From contig OX579641.1 of NCBI GenBank assembly GCA_951230915.1, forward strand, positions 9,300,001-9,364,000: a stretch of DNA of 64,000 nt, given 5' to 3'. Source of the DNA: Antitrichia curtipendula (taxonomy: Eukaryota > Streptophyta > Bryopsida > Hypnales > Leucodontaceae). How positions within the stretch are numbered: position 1 is the first letter of the stretch; each line of letters opens with the position of its first letter. The notes below the pieces were generated by a model that saw nothing but the letters and a program-made list of their open reading frames with translations, did not search any database and was not told where the DNA came from. This document shows positions 1-13,305 of the stretch, in pieces. Both the position numbers and the translations under genes were made by a program.

Positions 1-115
1 AGTTTTAGAACTAAAATGTGACTTTGATAAACTAGTGTCACATGCACCAATAGGACAAATCATTGTATTGTTGATCATGCAATACTATGGAAGGGTTCAA
101 ATAGTATGACTCACC

Positions 116-686
116 TTAATCCCTAAAGTCTCAAAGTCCCTACAAGGGACTTTTGGGATTTTGGGTAGGCTTGTGTGACATAATTTTTTGAATTTTTTTT
201 TGAAGATAGTAAATTAGATTAGCTTTATAGGAATATAATTTTGATTTCAATCGGCACCCATGAGCAAAAGTTATGCCACCGAAGTCCAAAAAGTAGCTTG
301 AAGGGCAACCCAAAAAAAATCACAAAAAATTGAATTTTTTATTTTTTTAATTTTTTTCCTCAAATATTACATTTTTGTCTACATCTAAAGCTTTGAATCA
401 TTCTATTTGGACTAATGATGAAAAAGTTATGGACAATCTTATTTTTTGGGCAATCTAAGTGTCTTTTTGAAACAAAATTATTTTCTTCACTTTAAATGCA
501 AATATCTAGCAATCAACGTTGTCAAAGTTTTTGAAAATTCTTCCATGCATTCTTACACTAGTCTAGTTTAGGATTCTATGATTAGATATTAAAATTAATT
601 AATTAATTAATTTTGCTCTTTGCAATAAATATGACAGTTTTGAGTGATCTTTGATGAAAAAAGGGCCTTGGGACTTTAGGGGTTAA
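116..686 (+). repeat. TTAA-bounded inverted-repeat element, copy A
   Basis: Left end TTAATCCCTAAAGTC (TTAA 116-119) and right end GACTTTAGGGGTTAA (TTAA 683-686) form a terminal inverted repeat ending in TTAA on both sides. No coding capacity. The interior (for example the text around 385-440 on a rise to 'gaaaaagttatggacaatctt') recurs in copies B, C and H, so this is one member of a dispersed family. At 571 bp it is shorter than the usual ~0.9 kb, so the middle seems to be missing. The ends fit a non-autonomous element that inserts at TTAA. Confidence 0.6.
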
Positions 687-3300
687 ATAATATACACATT
701 TCTTTTCTTGAAATTTTGATATCTATGTTGGTCAATTTCTTAGTATAATTGTAGTTGTTTCCAGTTAGATTTTACCTGAATGTGAGATTGAAGAAGGTAC
801 CGGCCATTTGCAACTCACAAAACAGCAAGAAAGCACTATTTAGGAATTCTAATTATACCAGTGTTCAAGGGTATGTTGAAAAGTAAGTGTTATAAACAGT
901 AGTGCGGGTCAGCAAAACATATTTCTAAAAACAATTGGAATTGTTTTTCTCATAGAAAAAAAAATTGTGGAGAAAAAACTAATTTTTTAATTTTTTTAGC
1001 AGCCCTTGAAATACATTTGCCAACTTTAATTAATTATTTGACAAGGATTGTTGACCTTGACCACCAATTACAGTAGCAATTTATCAGTTTAGTTTTTTCT
1101 TTCATCCGTTATATCCTTCTACACAATTTTTTTTTTAAAGGATGAAAATTGAATTTTTTTTTGTTGAAAACTTATCCTAGATTGTCAACTAAATTCTTTG
1201 TCCTCAACAAAATTCTCTAATATTCAATTTTTCAAGCTGCAAAATACCCGCTTTCATTCTTAAAAACATTCATAGTTGAAACTTCACCTTTGGGTAGGAT
1301 TGGGAATAGTTCATTAGATTACTTTGAACTTTACAGTCTTTAATATGCTAAAAATTAATGTGCTAAAATAATAGGATGTAGAAATTGCAAGTTAGGATTA
1401 AGCACGTGAGCAGTCGTTCGAAATTTTTAGAAAAATTCTTTTGTTACCTATCGGTTGCGCTCAATTTTTTTGAAATTATCCTAACTTACTTTGCATGCAA
1501 TGAGCAGTTTGGTGTGATAAACAATCTTCAAGACGAAGCTACTTAAAGGCCTTCACTCTACAACAATAACCACTTACCTTTATTTCTTGCGCTCCTGATC
1601 ACGGTCTGCTTCTGATCACTACTTGTTGTACCACTCTCTATGTTATGCCCACAACTTTTGATCAAGGCTTCAAATCACAAATGACTTTTGGGAGTTGGAA
1701 TTTGACTTCATCTTTTCATTTTTTTAGTTGGATAAATTTTGAAAAAAAATTGTTTGTTAATTATTTGTAAATGAGGTCTACAATAATATAGACTTCTATA
1801 ATAAATTGATTACATAATAGAAACCAATAAAAAAAATTATTATAAAGGTGATTGCAAAAGATTTGTATTATTTTGCATCATGTTTTGAATGAATGTGTTC
1901 TTCAGCAAAACTTTAAAAACAAAGATAGGCCATGTAGCCAACATTTTATATTAAAGGGGAATATGATCATATTAAATCTATTTTGATGTTTTTAATATAT
2001 TTTATAAATAACTTGGTAATAAATGTTGATTTTTGTCACATTTATGGTTTTAAAAATTGAGGTAATATTGATTACATATCCTCAAAAATTTGAAGCTCAA
2101 AAATTCTTCTGACATACTTGCAACTATTGTAAAAACAATTCTAAAAACAACAATTCTACGTTCTATAGAAGTTGTCAAATTTAGCTCTCTTCAACATATA
2201 TTTTTTCATATAGAAAAAGTTGGTAATTATCCATAAAGTTTTTATAAATGGCCAAATTTAGTATTACATTTTCTGAATCATTTTTTATGTTTTATAAATT
2301 AAAATGTCAAAGTACCTATTTTGTATTCTTTAGATATTTCCTACTAAAAAAACTATTCTATGCTTGATATTTCTATATATGGTACAATCTTTTCAAAGGT
2401 TAGATCTTGTTTATGTTTTGTTTATTTGTTAATTTAAGTTTTCAAGGACTTTAGAAAAAATCAAGATCAATAAAATTTAAGTTAAAAAAATGTTGAATTC
2501 TCTTGGAAATTATTATGAGAAGGAGTCATAAAATAAATTAATTAATGTTGTACATGTAACACTATTAGAAAATGGGACACATACAAATCTTAGAATAATA
2601 CTTCTTAATGTTCCTTTCATCAAGGCACCAAACTCTTGAAAAAAAAATTAAAATGATTATTAATTTTCAAAAATATTGTTGAACCACTTTTTTCACTTTT
2701 ATTAATTATTCAATACAAAATGTCAACCCTGATAGCCAGGTATGGTAAAATATAACAAACAACTATTTCTTGCAATTACTCATGAGTGATTATACAAAGT
2801 TCAATTACACTATATCTTTAGTACTCTATACTTTCAATGTAAGGATTCAATTGGTCAAAGATGGTGGGGTGCATTTCATTGATTATTAAATACACTTCCT
2901 TTACGAGGTCAAAGAAAAGAGCTTATAATGAAATAAAACTAGGATTGGAATGAACCTTCAATGGTCTACACCCCCAAATTTTGGATGCAATATATTTTTT
3001 TGTATTTGATATAAAAGGTTCATAAATTGAACTTTACATTAGCAACAACTTTGTTCTTGTGGTGAGCCAAATCCAATAACATTTTCAATTTGGATCATTC
3101 TTGCACCTTCTACATGTGTGAAAAGCTCCAAAATAGTAACATTTTCAACTTATATGCCATAGGGAAGGAGTATGTTCGACACATGTCATCTAAATAATTA
3201 ATTAAAGTCTAAAAGGATAGTCTAGAAAAAAATAATCTTTGTAGTGAATTTTTTTAAATAGTTGTAAGAAGTTGTTTCTTAAGAAAATCAAATTCAATCA
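687..3300. other. AT-rich intergenic DNA, no gene seen
   Basis: No ORF with recognisable content. Part of about 1010-1560 resembles the interior of the TTAA-element family (a stretch with cttcatccgttatatccttc and a later tcaactaaattct stretch, comparable to 11220-11330), so it is probably an older decayed copy. The rest is low-complexity A/T-rich sequence in which I see nothing specific. Confidence 0.4.
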
Positions 3301-4688
3301 CATCTACAATGTGGCAAAAGAGGCAAAAATGGTGGTCCTCCAAAAATCGCCCCCCTGCACCGTAGATTTGAAGGTGGGGAAATTAATTGAAATCGTCCTA
3401 TTTTTTGTAGGTTTCATCACAACTGCCGTGGTGGAAGGTGGCTAGGGTTTGTCTTCCTCCAACGCCCCTGATTCTTCTTCCTCTAACACCCCCAATTAGC
3501 GGAAGGCGGCAAGGACGATTCTTCTTCCTCATGTTTCTTCTCGGAGGTAGAGCTCTATCACCGCATGGTTGTTCTTCCTTCGGGACTGATAAACTTGAGC
3601 ACATCAAGTTGGAGACAGGTTTACAAAGGAAAAGCCTACTTGAAAACCTTAAGCACAAGGTTTGTTTTGGTGCATAGGAGGGTTGTTCTAAGAGCCTACT
3701 TTCTTTTTGTAAGTTTTTTTTCTAATGCGCAAGGTCCATCTCGGATAAATCCTTAGATGGCTTCTTCACCTTGGTCCAATCTAGTAGTGAAGGACGGTTT
3801 GAATTTGCTTTCCAAATTTGCTTTCCAATGTCAAGTTGTCAAAATTGTGTTACATGAAATTAATTATCTGTCTACTTTAACTTTGTGAAAGGAAGCTTGG
3901 GTAGTAGACTGTATTGCTAATGAGCACGCTCTTCGTCCTTGATTCATTGGAGCTCTGGCACAACATTGTTGTTTCTTCCCGCTCAAGCTCCAACAAGGCT
4001 TTGGAGGCACGTCTACAAAGTGTTGCTTGGCGGGTTTCGATAAGCTTTCTAAATTCTGATCTTTTATTTGAGAGTTTGCCTGTTTGTAAGTTTTTTGAAC
4101 ACCATTTTGATGTAAGCTTTGTGATTCAGGTGTAATAGTCTGAGGTTTATGGAGGCGACCGTGGCAAAATAAGATCATTGTTGAGATTTCACTCAGACTT
4201 AGACTTTGTATTGCCTGAAACATGTTATGTGTTCTTTGTTTTAGGTTAGAATTCTAGTTTGCTTGTATAGACCATTCCCATGTGGAATGATGATACATTT
4301 ATTAGTATTGCAACTGAATGCATATTTTGTTTATGTTGGTGATTTACAAAGAGTGCATTGCTTGAAACATGTCACAAGAAACTAGTAGGTGTACAAATTT
4401 TTGTTGGAGTTGCTGGTTCTCAATACTTTGTAAGTGTTTTTTGATATTCACTTCACCATTTCTTTATGTTCAACAATGTGCTGATCTTTGTTTTCAACAG
4501 GGTTTGAAGATGCCACCTTTATCTCAAATCTTGAAAAGAACAGCCCAAGAATCAACAGGAAATCAAAACACTAGGTTCTTACTACTACAACAATGAAAAC
4601 TCTTGTTGCCCCAAATGTAACTGAGACATTTATTTTTCCAAATGTAGCTTAAACATCTATTGAGAAGTCAAAAAATACCCAAGGGAAA
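3301..4688. other. Region upstream of the Rep-like relic; GC-richer leader-like block
   Basis: Positions 3420-3600 are clearly richer in G and C than the surroundings and contain a GCTAGGGTTTG telo-box-like motif followed by CT-rich sequence, as in many plant 5' leaders. Short ORFs occur on both strands but none has a recognisable product. It may be the leader or promoter of whatever element carried the Rep gene that begins at 4689, or a captured host promoter fragment; neither can be shown here. Confidence 0.3.
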
Positions 4689-5579
4689 ATGGCCGCCAAA
4701 AAAAATTCCTTGAAAAACCCTTCATTGTCCAAAACTCATACTCAAGCTCCTCCATAGCCCAAAAAGTTGGATGTGAGTGTCACCATTTCCGGGGGAAGTG
4801 ATGACATTTCCATTGACCTACTGGAGAAGGTGGAAGAATTTCTCCAGAAGGAGTGCATCTCTGGACTTTATTCAATTGAACGAGGTGGAGCTCTAAGCAA
4901 ATTGCACTTGCAAATGGTATGTCGAATTTTAGCTACTTCAGTTGCCATAGTTAGCAAATGAATCAAAGTTTACCTTGGATGGAATGATGTAAAGAAGGCC
5001 CCAGTGAAACACCACATTCTCACCAAAACACTTTGTAATATTGGACTCTATACTTTTATTGGAATGTTAGAATATTGTGTCAAAGACAAAGATGAAGAGC
5101 ATTTTTCAATGTGTGTACAAAAAGTCACAACTGAACAAATCAAAGGAGTTGAAAAGTACATCAAACATGGTACTCCGTTTGCGGAAAACATAATTTTTCT
5201 GACTCATACTAACCTCATCGAGAGGATTGCCACATATTGCAAATATAAGTTGAAAAAACAATTGGGCAGTATTCTTCCAGGCACTATGTTGCCAATGTTG
5301 TGTTCATGACAATATATTCTTTTTACTTTGTGGGTTCTATATGTCCACCAAGGTGGGATGGAATACAACAGGATAGCGACACTTTGGAAGTACATGATGA
5401 ATCCAAACACCGTTGATATGGATGATGTCACTCAAATATTCTTTGAGCATAGAAATCCTCGTTCCCGCCTTGCTAATTTAGATTGGCAACGATCCACATC
5501 GAACTTGGGTGAGGCACAAGAAGGTGCTGAGCACAATTATACAATTCCAAATAATGCTCTAATACTCCTATTTTTTTAG
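4689..5579 (+). pseudogene. Rep-like HUH endonuclease relic
   Basis: One reading frame from ATG 4689 to TAG 5577-5579 (297 codons) is interrupted by in-frame stops at 4755 (TAG), 4959 (TGA) and 5307 (TGA), with no frameshift. It contains the two hallmarks of rolling-circle Rep nucleases in the right order. An H-L-Q motif (4905-4913) follows an E-x-G-G stretch, as in Rep motif 2. A Y-C-V-K-D motif (5073-5087) matches Rep motif 3 (YxxK), where the tyrosine is the nicking residue. The later part has a conserved-looking segment K-K-x-L-G-S-x-L-P but no helicase motif that I can see. It resembles Rep-like proteins of eukaryotic HUH transposons (Replitron-type or related) more than a Helitron, but assignment is by motif and memory only. 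It is a dead copy. Confidence 0.6.
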
Positions 5580-8059
5580 TGTGAAAATTTTGAAGTTCTT
5601 TCATTAAAGATGGAATTTTAGTTACACAAGTATTTGTTCTTGTTAACATGATTTGTGATTGTTGTCGCAAAAGATGTTCCAAACAAATCACAACATTGGA
5701 ACAATATTATCGTCATTAATGGCATGCAAGATGCAGGTATCTCTAATGTAGATTTGCATGAAAGCACTCCTTGACAAAGGTCTTTGAACGTCATCTGCGC
5801 CCATGTACATACCGGTTGTTTGGGGGGACCGTGACTGAGAGAACGATCTGCTACTGTAATTGTTAGTACTGCATTCAGGTCACATATTTCTTTAATTTTT
5901 GAACACGGCTTTCTTCCATTGAGGTCACATACTTCTTTACTTTTTGAACATGAATTTCTTGGAATTCATTTTTACACTTTTTTCCCATAAACACTTTTCC
6001 ATGAATTTCTTTGGAGTTTTTATAATCTGAAAATTATACATTTTGTACATAAGTGCCTTGAGAATCCCTTTGAAAAGATTAACAACAAATGGGGTATTGC
6101 CACATGTACCCCCTTTGAAAAACATGTGAAAATCATGTGAAAGTATCAATTTGTCACAATGGTCAAAAGAGGCAAATAGTGAAGGACATTTGGCATTGAA
6201 TATTAGTTGTGAACCATCACATTTTGCATTACTTCATAACCATGAACAATTAATTATTTGTTAATGTAATTAAAATGATCTTAATCCCACTTTCAATGTT
6301 AATAAACCATTATTTGAATGTGACTCTGTAGAGTGAGATGAAATGGTTTCTTTGTCAGTAGTAGTAAATTGGTACAAATCATGTGGCTTTATTTCCCACC
6401 ATCTTGCATGACTTTGACAATTTCAACTCTTTTATTTATTTTTATTTGAAATGACATGATAGGGCATAAATTTTGATATTTTTAGTATCTTTGGCATTGT
6501 TCGACATTAATTTTTCTGCATTTCATCCATTGCATCCAATCTTTTTTATTTTTTCAGTTAAATTATTTGGAATTATTTTCTATCAAACTTGCTCTTTTCC
6601 TTGAGCATAGTGAGGATATCATTATATTTTATATGGCTTTCAAATGTAAGTTTCTAATTGTTGAATTATCAATCCAATGGTATATGTCTTATTATATTTT
6701 ACTACATATATCATATTATGGGATTAAAATATGATTTCATATATTAAGATGGTTCCCTTCATAGTTCATACCTTTGACGAATAAGGAATAATTATTTCTT
6801 ATAGATAAGTCTCTAAGCTAAGCTCTAGAAGTCATATCATAGTTTTATATTTTCCATCTTGTATCTTTATTTTCATGTCCAAAATGTATATACTTGAAAA
6901 TTTAATGAAATATTTGTTACCTTGTAGGATGATTATATACCTACTTATAAATTCAAATCTTTAATCACATCAATCATTGGAGGTACACCATTGTAAGAGA
7001 ATATAGAATTCAAAAAGATAAATTCAATTGACCTCTTGTTATATTTTGTATTTCACTTGTAAGAAATGAGAACCCGTGATATTTCAAAAGTGAGAGACTT
7101 CAAATTCTTATTATCAATCCATTCAAGAATTGAAGTTGTAGAACAAGAGATACAAAGGTTGAAAGATGGATATATGCACTAGACTCAAATTTGATCTCTA
7201 ATAAATGATTCTACAATGTATGGTGTTTTTTCAATTAAGAAGCAAGTATCAATTCGCTAAAAGGATAATATGTAATTAAAGGCATCTCAAACCTAACAAG
7301 ATGTGGAGAATTAATCATTTGAATTGTGAATTTTTAAAATAGAAACAAGAAAATTATTATAGTTATTTAAAAATATATAATTCTTTCATGCAATGTATAT
7401 TAACAATGTATGACAAATTTACTTTACAAGAAACCACAAAATTTTGCTTCCACATATAGCATGTTGTTTGACATTGAATATATTGAAATGTTCGGAGGTG
7501 GATTCTACCTTGCATTCTCCATAGCGGTACTATTCTATGAGCATGCAAGCATGAGCATTTGAGCGTTGAGCTCAAAATTTTGAAAAAGCATTAGAAAATT
7601 CAATATTATTTCTAAAAGAAGATTATATCTAAAACATTTGGTCAAATTTTATTATTTTTAATAAATTTTGGTATCTATTACCGTGGGTCTATTATTGTGG
7701 ACCTATTATCGTGGATCTATTGCCGTGGTTATATAGAATTTGGATGAAAATTCTAATTTTTAATATTGTCTAAAAAAATTAGAAACTGTATACACTACAA
7801 AGATGAAGAACTCAATTGATGTGAAAGACAAATGGAAATAGAAATAAGGTTGTATAGAATATTCCATCAAAGTACAATATTTGTTCCCAAAAGAAATTAA
7901 TGCTTTTGATGCTAAATGTATAATCTCTAGCTCTATTGTCTAGGTTTGAGTTTTTTGAGATTAGGGTTCAATTCAGTATGCTTGTTCTACCTAGATGTTT
8001 GTTTGTTTGATCACGTGAATATGGATGTGTAGAGCTCTTGGGGCCAATGGGAGAAGCTT
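5580..8059. other. AT-rich intergenic DNA
   Basis: No gene recognised. A short fragment just after the Rep relic (about 5660-5730) could still belong to the same element. Only the small 14-bp tandem repeat at 7675-7730 stands out. Confidence 0.4.
7675..7730. repeat. 14-bp tandem repeat, 4 units
   Basis: Four consecutive 14-bp units of the form CTATTAYYGTGGNY: ctattaccgtgggt, ctattattgtggac, ctattatcgtggat and ctattgccgtggtt. A simple minisatellite with no coding context. Confidence 0.85.
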
Positions 8060-8990
8060 TATAGACCTGAGTTTGAATTTTTATACAAGCTTTGGATTGA
8101 CAAAGTTTATTTTAGAAAGGAGTGAGATTGTTACACCAATTTTTTTATACACCAAATGCTTGGGTTCACTGGGATTCATTTGAAATGGAAAGCACTTTGT
8201 CACACTAAATTTTATTTTTGCCAATGGAGGGAACCAAAACTTTAGTCTTAATCTACTGGTCAATGGACTTGTTTTAGGAAAATTTTGTTGATAAGGATTA
8301 TTTTTATATGTAATGAACTTTGTTACATTGAATTTTATTTTGGTTGATCACTATCTTGTAGCAGTGTGGGTCTTCTCAAGGTTGAAAGAAGGGTACCCGC
8401 ACTTCTATCTTAGTGTATTGATAATCAAATTTATTAAGATTTTGGAAGAGAATATTTGGTTGATAAAAAAAAAATTGTAAAAAATGAACTTAATTACATC
8501 AAATTGTTGATTAGTTGATCATTATCCTCTTGTGGGACCTTCCACGGGGATCCAACTTTTTTGTCTTGATTTAATGGTTGTTTAGTTGATCACTCCTCTT
8601 TTGTTGTTTGGGACCTCTCAAGGCCAAGGGGAGGATTGAATACTTGTTGTCTTTATATGCTACTTGTTGAACTTTGCTAGATTTTAAGGAAAAAAAATTG
8701 GTAATTAGGATTGTTTTGAAATGGAATGAGCTTGTTCCATTGAAGATTTAGATTTTTGTGATCTCTCCCCTCTTATTGCTTGGGACCTCTCAGGGTCAAG
8801 GGAAGAATTGATTGAGCACTTGCCATCTTGATGTGCTATTGTTGGACTTTGCTAAGTTTTAAGAAGAAAAATAATGATAATCGGGATTTGTTTGAAATTA
8901 AATGAAGTTGTTCTATTGAGATTTAGATTTTATGATCACTCTCTTCTTGTTTCTTAGGACTTCTCAATGCCAAGGGGAGCCTCCTAACAA
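8060..8990. repeat. Degenerate ~172-bp tandem array
   Basis: The marker GATCACT/GATCTCT followed by a CTCTT-type stretch and GGGACCTCTCAAGGCCAAGG recurs at 8346, 8517, 8588, 8760 and 8934. Spacings are 171, 71, 172 and 174 bp. Each unit also contains a TTGGACTTTGCTA-like stretch and an AATGAACTTGTT-like stretch. The short 71-bp step looks like an internally deleted unit. The units are diverged, so the array is old. The period is near nucleosome length, as in many plant satellites. Confidence 0.7.
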
Positions 8991-10721
8991 CGGATTAAAT
9001 TATTATTATTATTGTTTTGGTGGTTAGGGTTTGCTGCAAACAAACTATGCCAAGTGCCCCCTTTATTGGTGATGAGACAAATTTTCCATACAATTAGTAA
9101 GTGCAATTTTACATGGCCAAGTGAAAAAATGATTGATTACATCTTTTTAGCTCTTTCATTCAACTCTTGAGGACCTATTCGTGTATATGAGATTTTTTTA
9201 TATAAAATTTGACTTAAAGCTTGGGTTCAATTTGATTGTGCTTGTACAAAGGTCAACTTTTTTTTAATCACATGCTAAATTGTTGAAGGGAATTCTTGGC
9301 GCCAATGGGATCTTCCAACCACATAGCCAATGATCAAGAAAAAATAAAATTTGTACTCTACTTCTTTCATTTAGCTCTCAATTGTAGCATTTGGTGTTTT
9401 TTTATCATAAGGCTTGAGATCCAAGTACCTTGTGGTGCTGATGGAAGCTAGAGTCCCATGTTCCAATGATTTCAAAATTAATTAATTTTTTTATTGTGAT
9501 GTCACTTCAGTTTTAACTCAATATCACTTATTAGTAGAATTAGATTTTTTTTTTACCAACTAACTTGAGATTCAGGGAACTTGAAAGCAATAAAGCCAAT
9601 ATTTCTTTTTTCTAAACTTCATATGTGTATTGTGATTTACTTGCTATAGCTTAAAATTTCTTCTCTATATTATAGTGCGCACAATCTAATATGCTATACT
9701 CCCATTTATTGACAAAATAAAAAAATTAGTTCAATACTTCAACCCTAATTCTCTAGTATTCTAATGTCTATAGGCATAGGTCTTCACTCTAAAAAATTAT
9801 GCTCACAAAATAGCAACCATGATCTTGCAATTTGTGGTCAAATTTCTTGAATTTCTTCCACACAATTTTATTCTAGTTAAGTGCAAGATCCTATGGTTAG
9901 ACCTGCCAAAATTTAATGAATAAATTTAAAAGTTCACACTTTGCAATAGAAATGGCAGTTTTGAGTGATTCTTGAAGAAAAAAAAGGCCTTGGTCCTTTA
10001 AGGATTAATATAAAATCATCTATAGTACTACAATATCTAAAATGCACGAACCTAGAGAATGAGTGCTAAAACATGTATATCCAAAACTAATCTTGATACC
10101 AACAATCAATCCTCAATTGATACTATGGTAGGACCATATAGCTCTTGGGCTCTAAAAGTGTCTTCTAAAGTAGAGGTACACTTTGCTTTCTCATTGCACC
10201 AACAACCTAGTGTTAAGGTTCAACAAACTTACAAACTATTTATTGTGCCACTCAAAGAATTTTTCATAATATAGAGTACAATTGATATCTTTATCTTGCA
10301 TAATTAACATTCAATTCTTATGCAATCCCAATCAAGTATACCAGATTTTAGTTTCAAAAAAGAAAAATCCCATTTTGGGTTAATTTTTTCATTTAAATTT
10401 CATGGTTTTATATGATGATTCATTGAAAACATAAGTGGTGAATTCGTTTGCATAGATATATAGGAAACATCCATATGCACATCCCTCTATAGAGATTTCA
10501 ATGTTTGGAGGTGACAGTGCCCTAATTTTAAAAAATAGATATCAATTTGTTGTAATTAGATTTTGGCAAGGTAATTTTACCACCATGTTCAAATGCACAA
10601 AATTAGTTACAATGCAAGGGTCAAAATAGCAAAATCTAGTCAAAATATAAAGATATCTATTTTACAAAATTAAATCATATGACACCGCACATTGAACTCT
10701 TTCTAGATTATATATTTGTTA
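8991..10721. other. AT-rich intergenic DNA with a TTAA-element fragment
   Basis: About 9800-10008 matches the right-hand part of the TTAA family and ends CCTTGGTCCTTTAAGGATTAA (TTAA 10005-10008); no matching left end was found. A 71-codon ORF at 10059-10274 (+) is not recognisable. Nothing else is seen. Confidence 0.45.
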
Positions 10722-11640
10722 CTAAAACCCTAAAGAACTTTCTGTCCCCTCGGGGACAATTTGGGTCCGAGTAGGTTCCTATGACCTCATTTTTTAGTGA
10801 AATTTTTTGAATTTTTTTGAAGATGTGCAGTTTTGCAAGAGCTTTGTGGATATATAATTTTTATTTCAATCAATGCCCAAGAGAAAAATTTATAGCACAA
10901 TAAGCCAAAAACAGAGGTCAGCGAGCAACACAAAAAAATCACAAAAAGTCAAAAATAAATAAATTAAAATTCTTTCTAAAATTGAATATTTTGTCTATAT
11001 TTGAAGCTTTGATTCATTCTATTTGGACTAGTAATGAAAAAGTTATGGACAATCTTAGTTTTGGGGGCAATCTAAGCATCTTTTTGAAAAAATAACTTAT
11101 AGAAATCCCTTTTTAATGCAATTTTTACAATTTTCCAAAAAAATTGTTAGGCAAGGTTCCATTTTCTTGCTAGAACAATCTCACTATTGGAATTGTTGTA
11201 TTTCAATTCCATCTTAGAGCTATTAACGATTTAGTTTTTCCTTCAATCTTGAACCTACTTCTACTTATCAATTTTTTAATGAGTAAAAGTTAAGTGTTTT
11301 TTTCTTAGATTTTCAACTCGAGTATATAATATAAAAGCTTAAAAATTCAAAATTGATAGTACAAAAAATTTAAGTCAAGAAGATTCAAAGCCAAAAAATC
11401 TAGTCAAACAAGGTGCAAAGAAACTTGTTTTCTTCACTTTGGATGCAAATATCTTGCAATTTATGTGGTCAAAGTTTCTGAAATTTCTTGTATACATTTT
11501 TATACTAGTCTAATATAAGATTCCATGGTTAGATATGCAAAAATAAAAACAATTTTTAAAGATTTTTTCTTTATGCAATAGAAGTGGCAATTTTGAGTGT
11601 GTTTTTTATTGAAAAAAAACCTTGGTCCTTTAGGGGTTAA
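10722..11640 (+). repeat. TTAA-bounded inverted-repeat element, copy B
   Basis: Left end AAAACCCTAAAGAAC (TTAA eroded) and right end CTTGGTCCTTTAGGGGTTAA (TTAA 11637-11640). Length is about 0.92 kb, typical of the family. It preserves an uninterrupted interior site CTATTAACGATTTAG at about 11220, which in the related element around copy D is split by an insertion. No coding potential. Confidence 0.65.
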
Positions 11641-12270
11641 TGGGGTGTTTTTTTTAATGTGAAAGATGTGCATATGGATGTTTCCTATTACAAATCTATG
11701 CAATTGAATCAAAAAAATTCCAAGGCTTCTATACCATGCAAAAAAGTTTTGAATGGCAGAATAATCAGTTATAATTTTATCATCGGACCTTACTATATGT
11801 TTCAAGAGGTGAGCACTTTTAGTGACCATTGTGTTTCAACTTCAAAAACTCACAATTAATTCCACAAAGCTCCCCAAAACATGAAACGACTTGGGTTATG
11901 GTAGAACCATACATTGTAGACCAGGGACCCATTCCCATTCAACCTGTAGGATGTACTATTTCCAACTAAGGTTGCAACAAATTTTCAACCTAAGCTTTGA
12001 ATTTGTTTTTCTCTCTTTTTCAAAGTTAAGACTAATCGAATCATGATACATGTTCCAAAGCAGTGAGCAAAAAATAGTTCTTGAATGATCGGCATTGGAA
12101 GACTCTACATGTCAGAGATAGGTTTGGACCAGCTGACGGCTTTCAAAATTCATAGTAATTTCAATTCGAGGTATAAAATTACAGAAAAAATGAAATCCCC
12201 TTGATTTCTATCTTCCTACATGGCAGAAAATTTACATGACTTATACTGCTCCAAAACATACACAGATCGC
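11641..12270. other. Intergenic DNA between two TTAA elements
   Basis: No recognisable gene. It contains a segment about 11790-12130 with weak likeness to other repetitive stretches in the window (for example around 45230-45340 and 51000-51080), so it is probably repeat-derived. Confidence 0.35.
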
Positions 12271-13147
12271 TTAACCCCTGAAAGACCGTTGTCCCTTTGG
12301 GAGACAAATAGGATTTCGGGCAAGTACCTACGGGCTGAATTTTTGTTGTGATTTTTTGAAACTTTTTTCAAAAATAGAAAAATTGATAAGCTTTGTGGGA
12401 ATATAATTTTTTCACAATCAGTGCCCGGAAACAATAGTTATGACCAAATAAGCTCAAAACAGGGGATGGGGGGCAGCCTGGGCAGCAAAAAAAATATTAA
12501 ATTAAATTAAATTTTCTCATATAATATATTTTGGTCTATTTGGAAAGCTTTGATTCATTTCATTTGGATTTGCTATGAGAAAGTTATGGACATTCTTGTT
12601 TTTCGGGCAGTTAGAGCATCTTCTTGAAAAAGATAACTTCTAGGATTATTTCTGAATGCAATTTCTCAAATTCTTCAATTTTGTTTTTTTCATGGTTTAG
12701 TTTACTTGCTTGAACAATCTCAGCATTGGAATTAATGCATTTTAATTCCATCTAAAATATATGAATATTTTAGATTTTCCTTCTATCTTGTACCTACTTC
12801 TACTTAACAATTTTCCTAAGAATGATAATTAAGTTTCTCTTAACTTTTCTTTTTTTCCTAAACTCTCAACTCAATTCTCTACTGTAAAGATTTAAAGCTC
12901 AAAATGTTGTAGTGCAAAAATTTTAAGTTAAAAATGTTTGAAGTCAAAAAATCTAGTCCCGCAATGTGCTGAAAAACTTGTTTTTTTTTCACTTTAAATG
13001 CAGACATATCTTGCAATATATGCGGTCAAAAATTCTAAAACAAATTCCACACATTCTTATACTAGTTAGATTTATTCTTTGCTATAGAAATGGCTATTTT
13101 GAGTGTTTTTTGGGCAGAAAAAAGGCCTTGGGCCTTTTGGGGGTTAA
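12271..13147 (+). repeat. TTAA-bounded inverted-repeat element, copy C
   Basis: Left end TTAACCCCTGAAAGACCGTT (TTAA 12271-12274) and right end CCTTGGGCCTTTTGGGGGTTAA (TTAA 13144-13147). The left subterminal part (ttgtccctttgggagaca) matches the inverted copy G at about 41340. Length 877 bp. No coding potential. Confidence 0.65.
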
Positions 13148-13305
13148 GTGGTCGACGATAGGTGGTTCTACTATAAATGCCAATTCCATTCTCCTTTCAA
13201 GAAAAATCCACTGAATTTTTTGTTTTTTTCAAGAAGTCTAACCTACCCCCAAATTCATTTTCAGCTCTTGCGTGTGCACTTTATGGACCTCCCTACCTCA
13301 CATGT

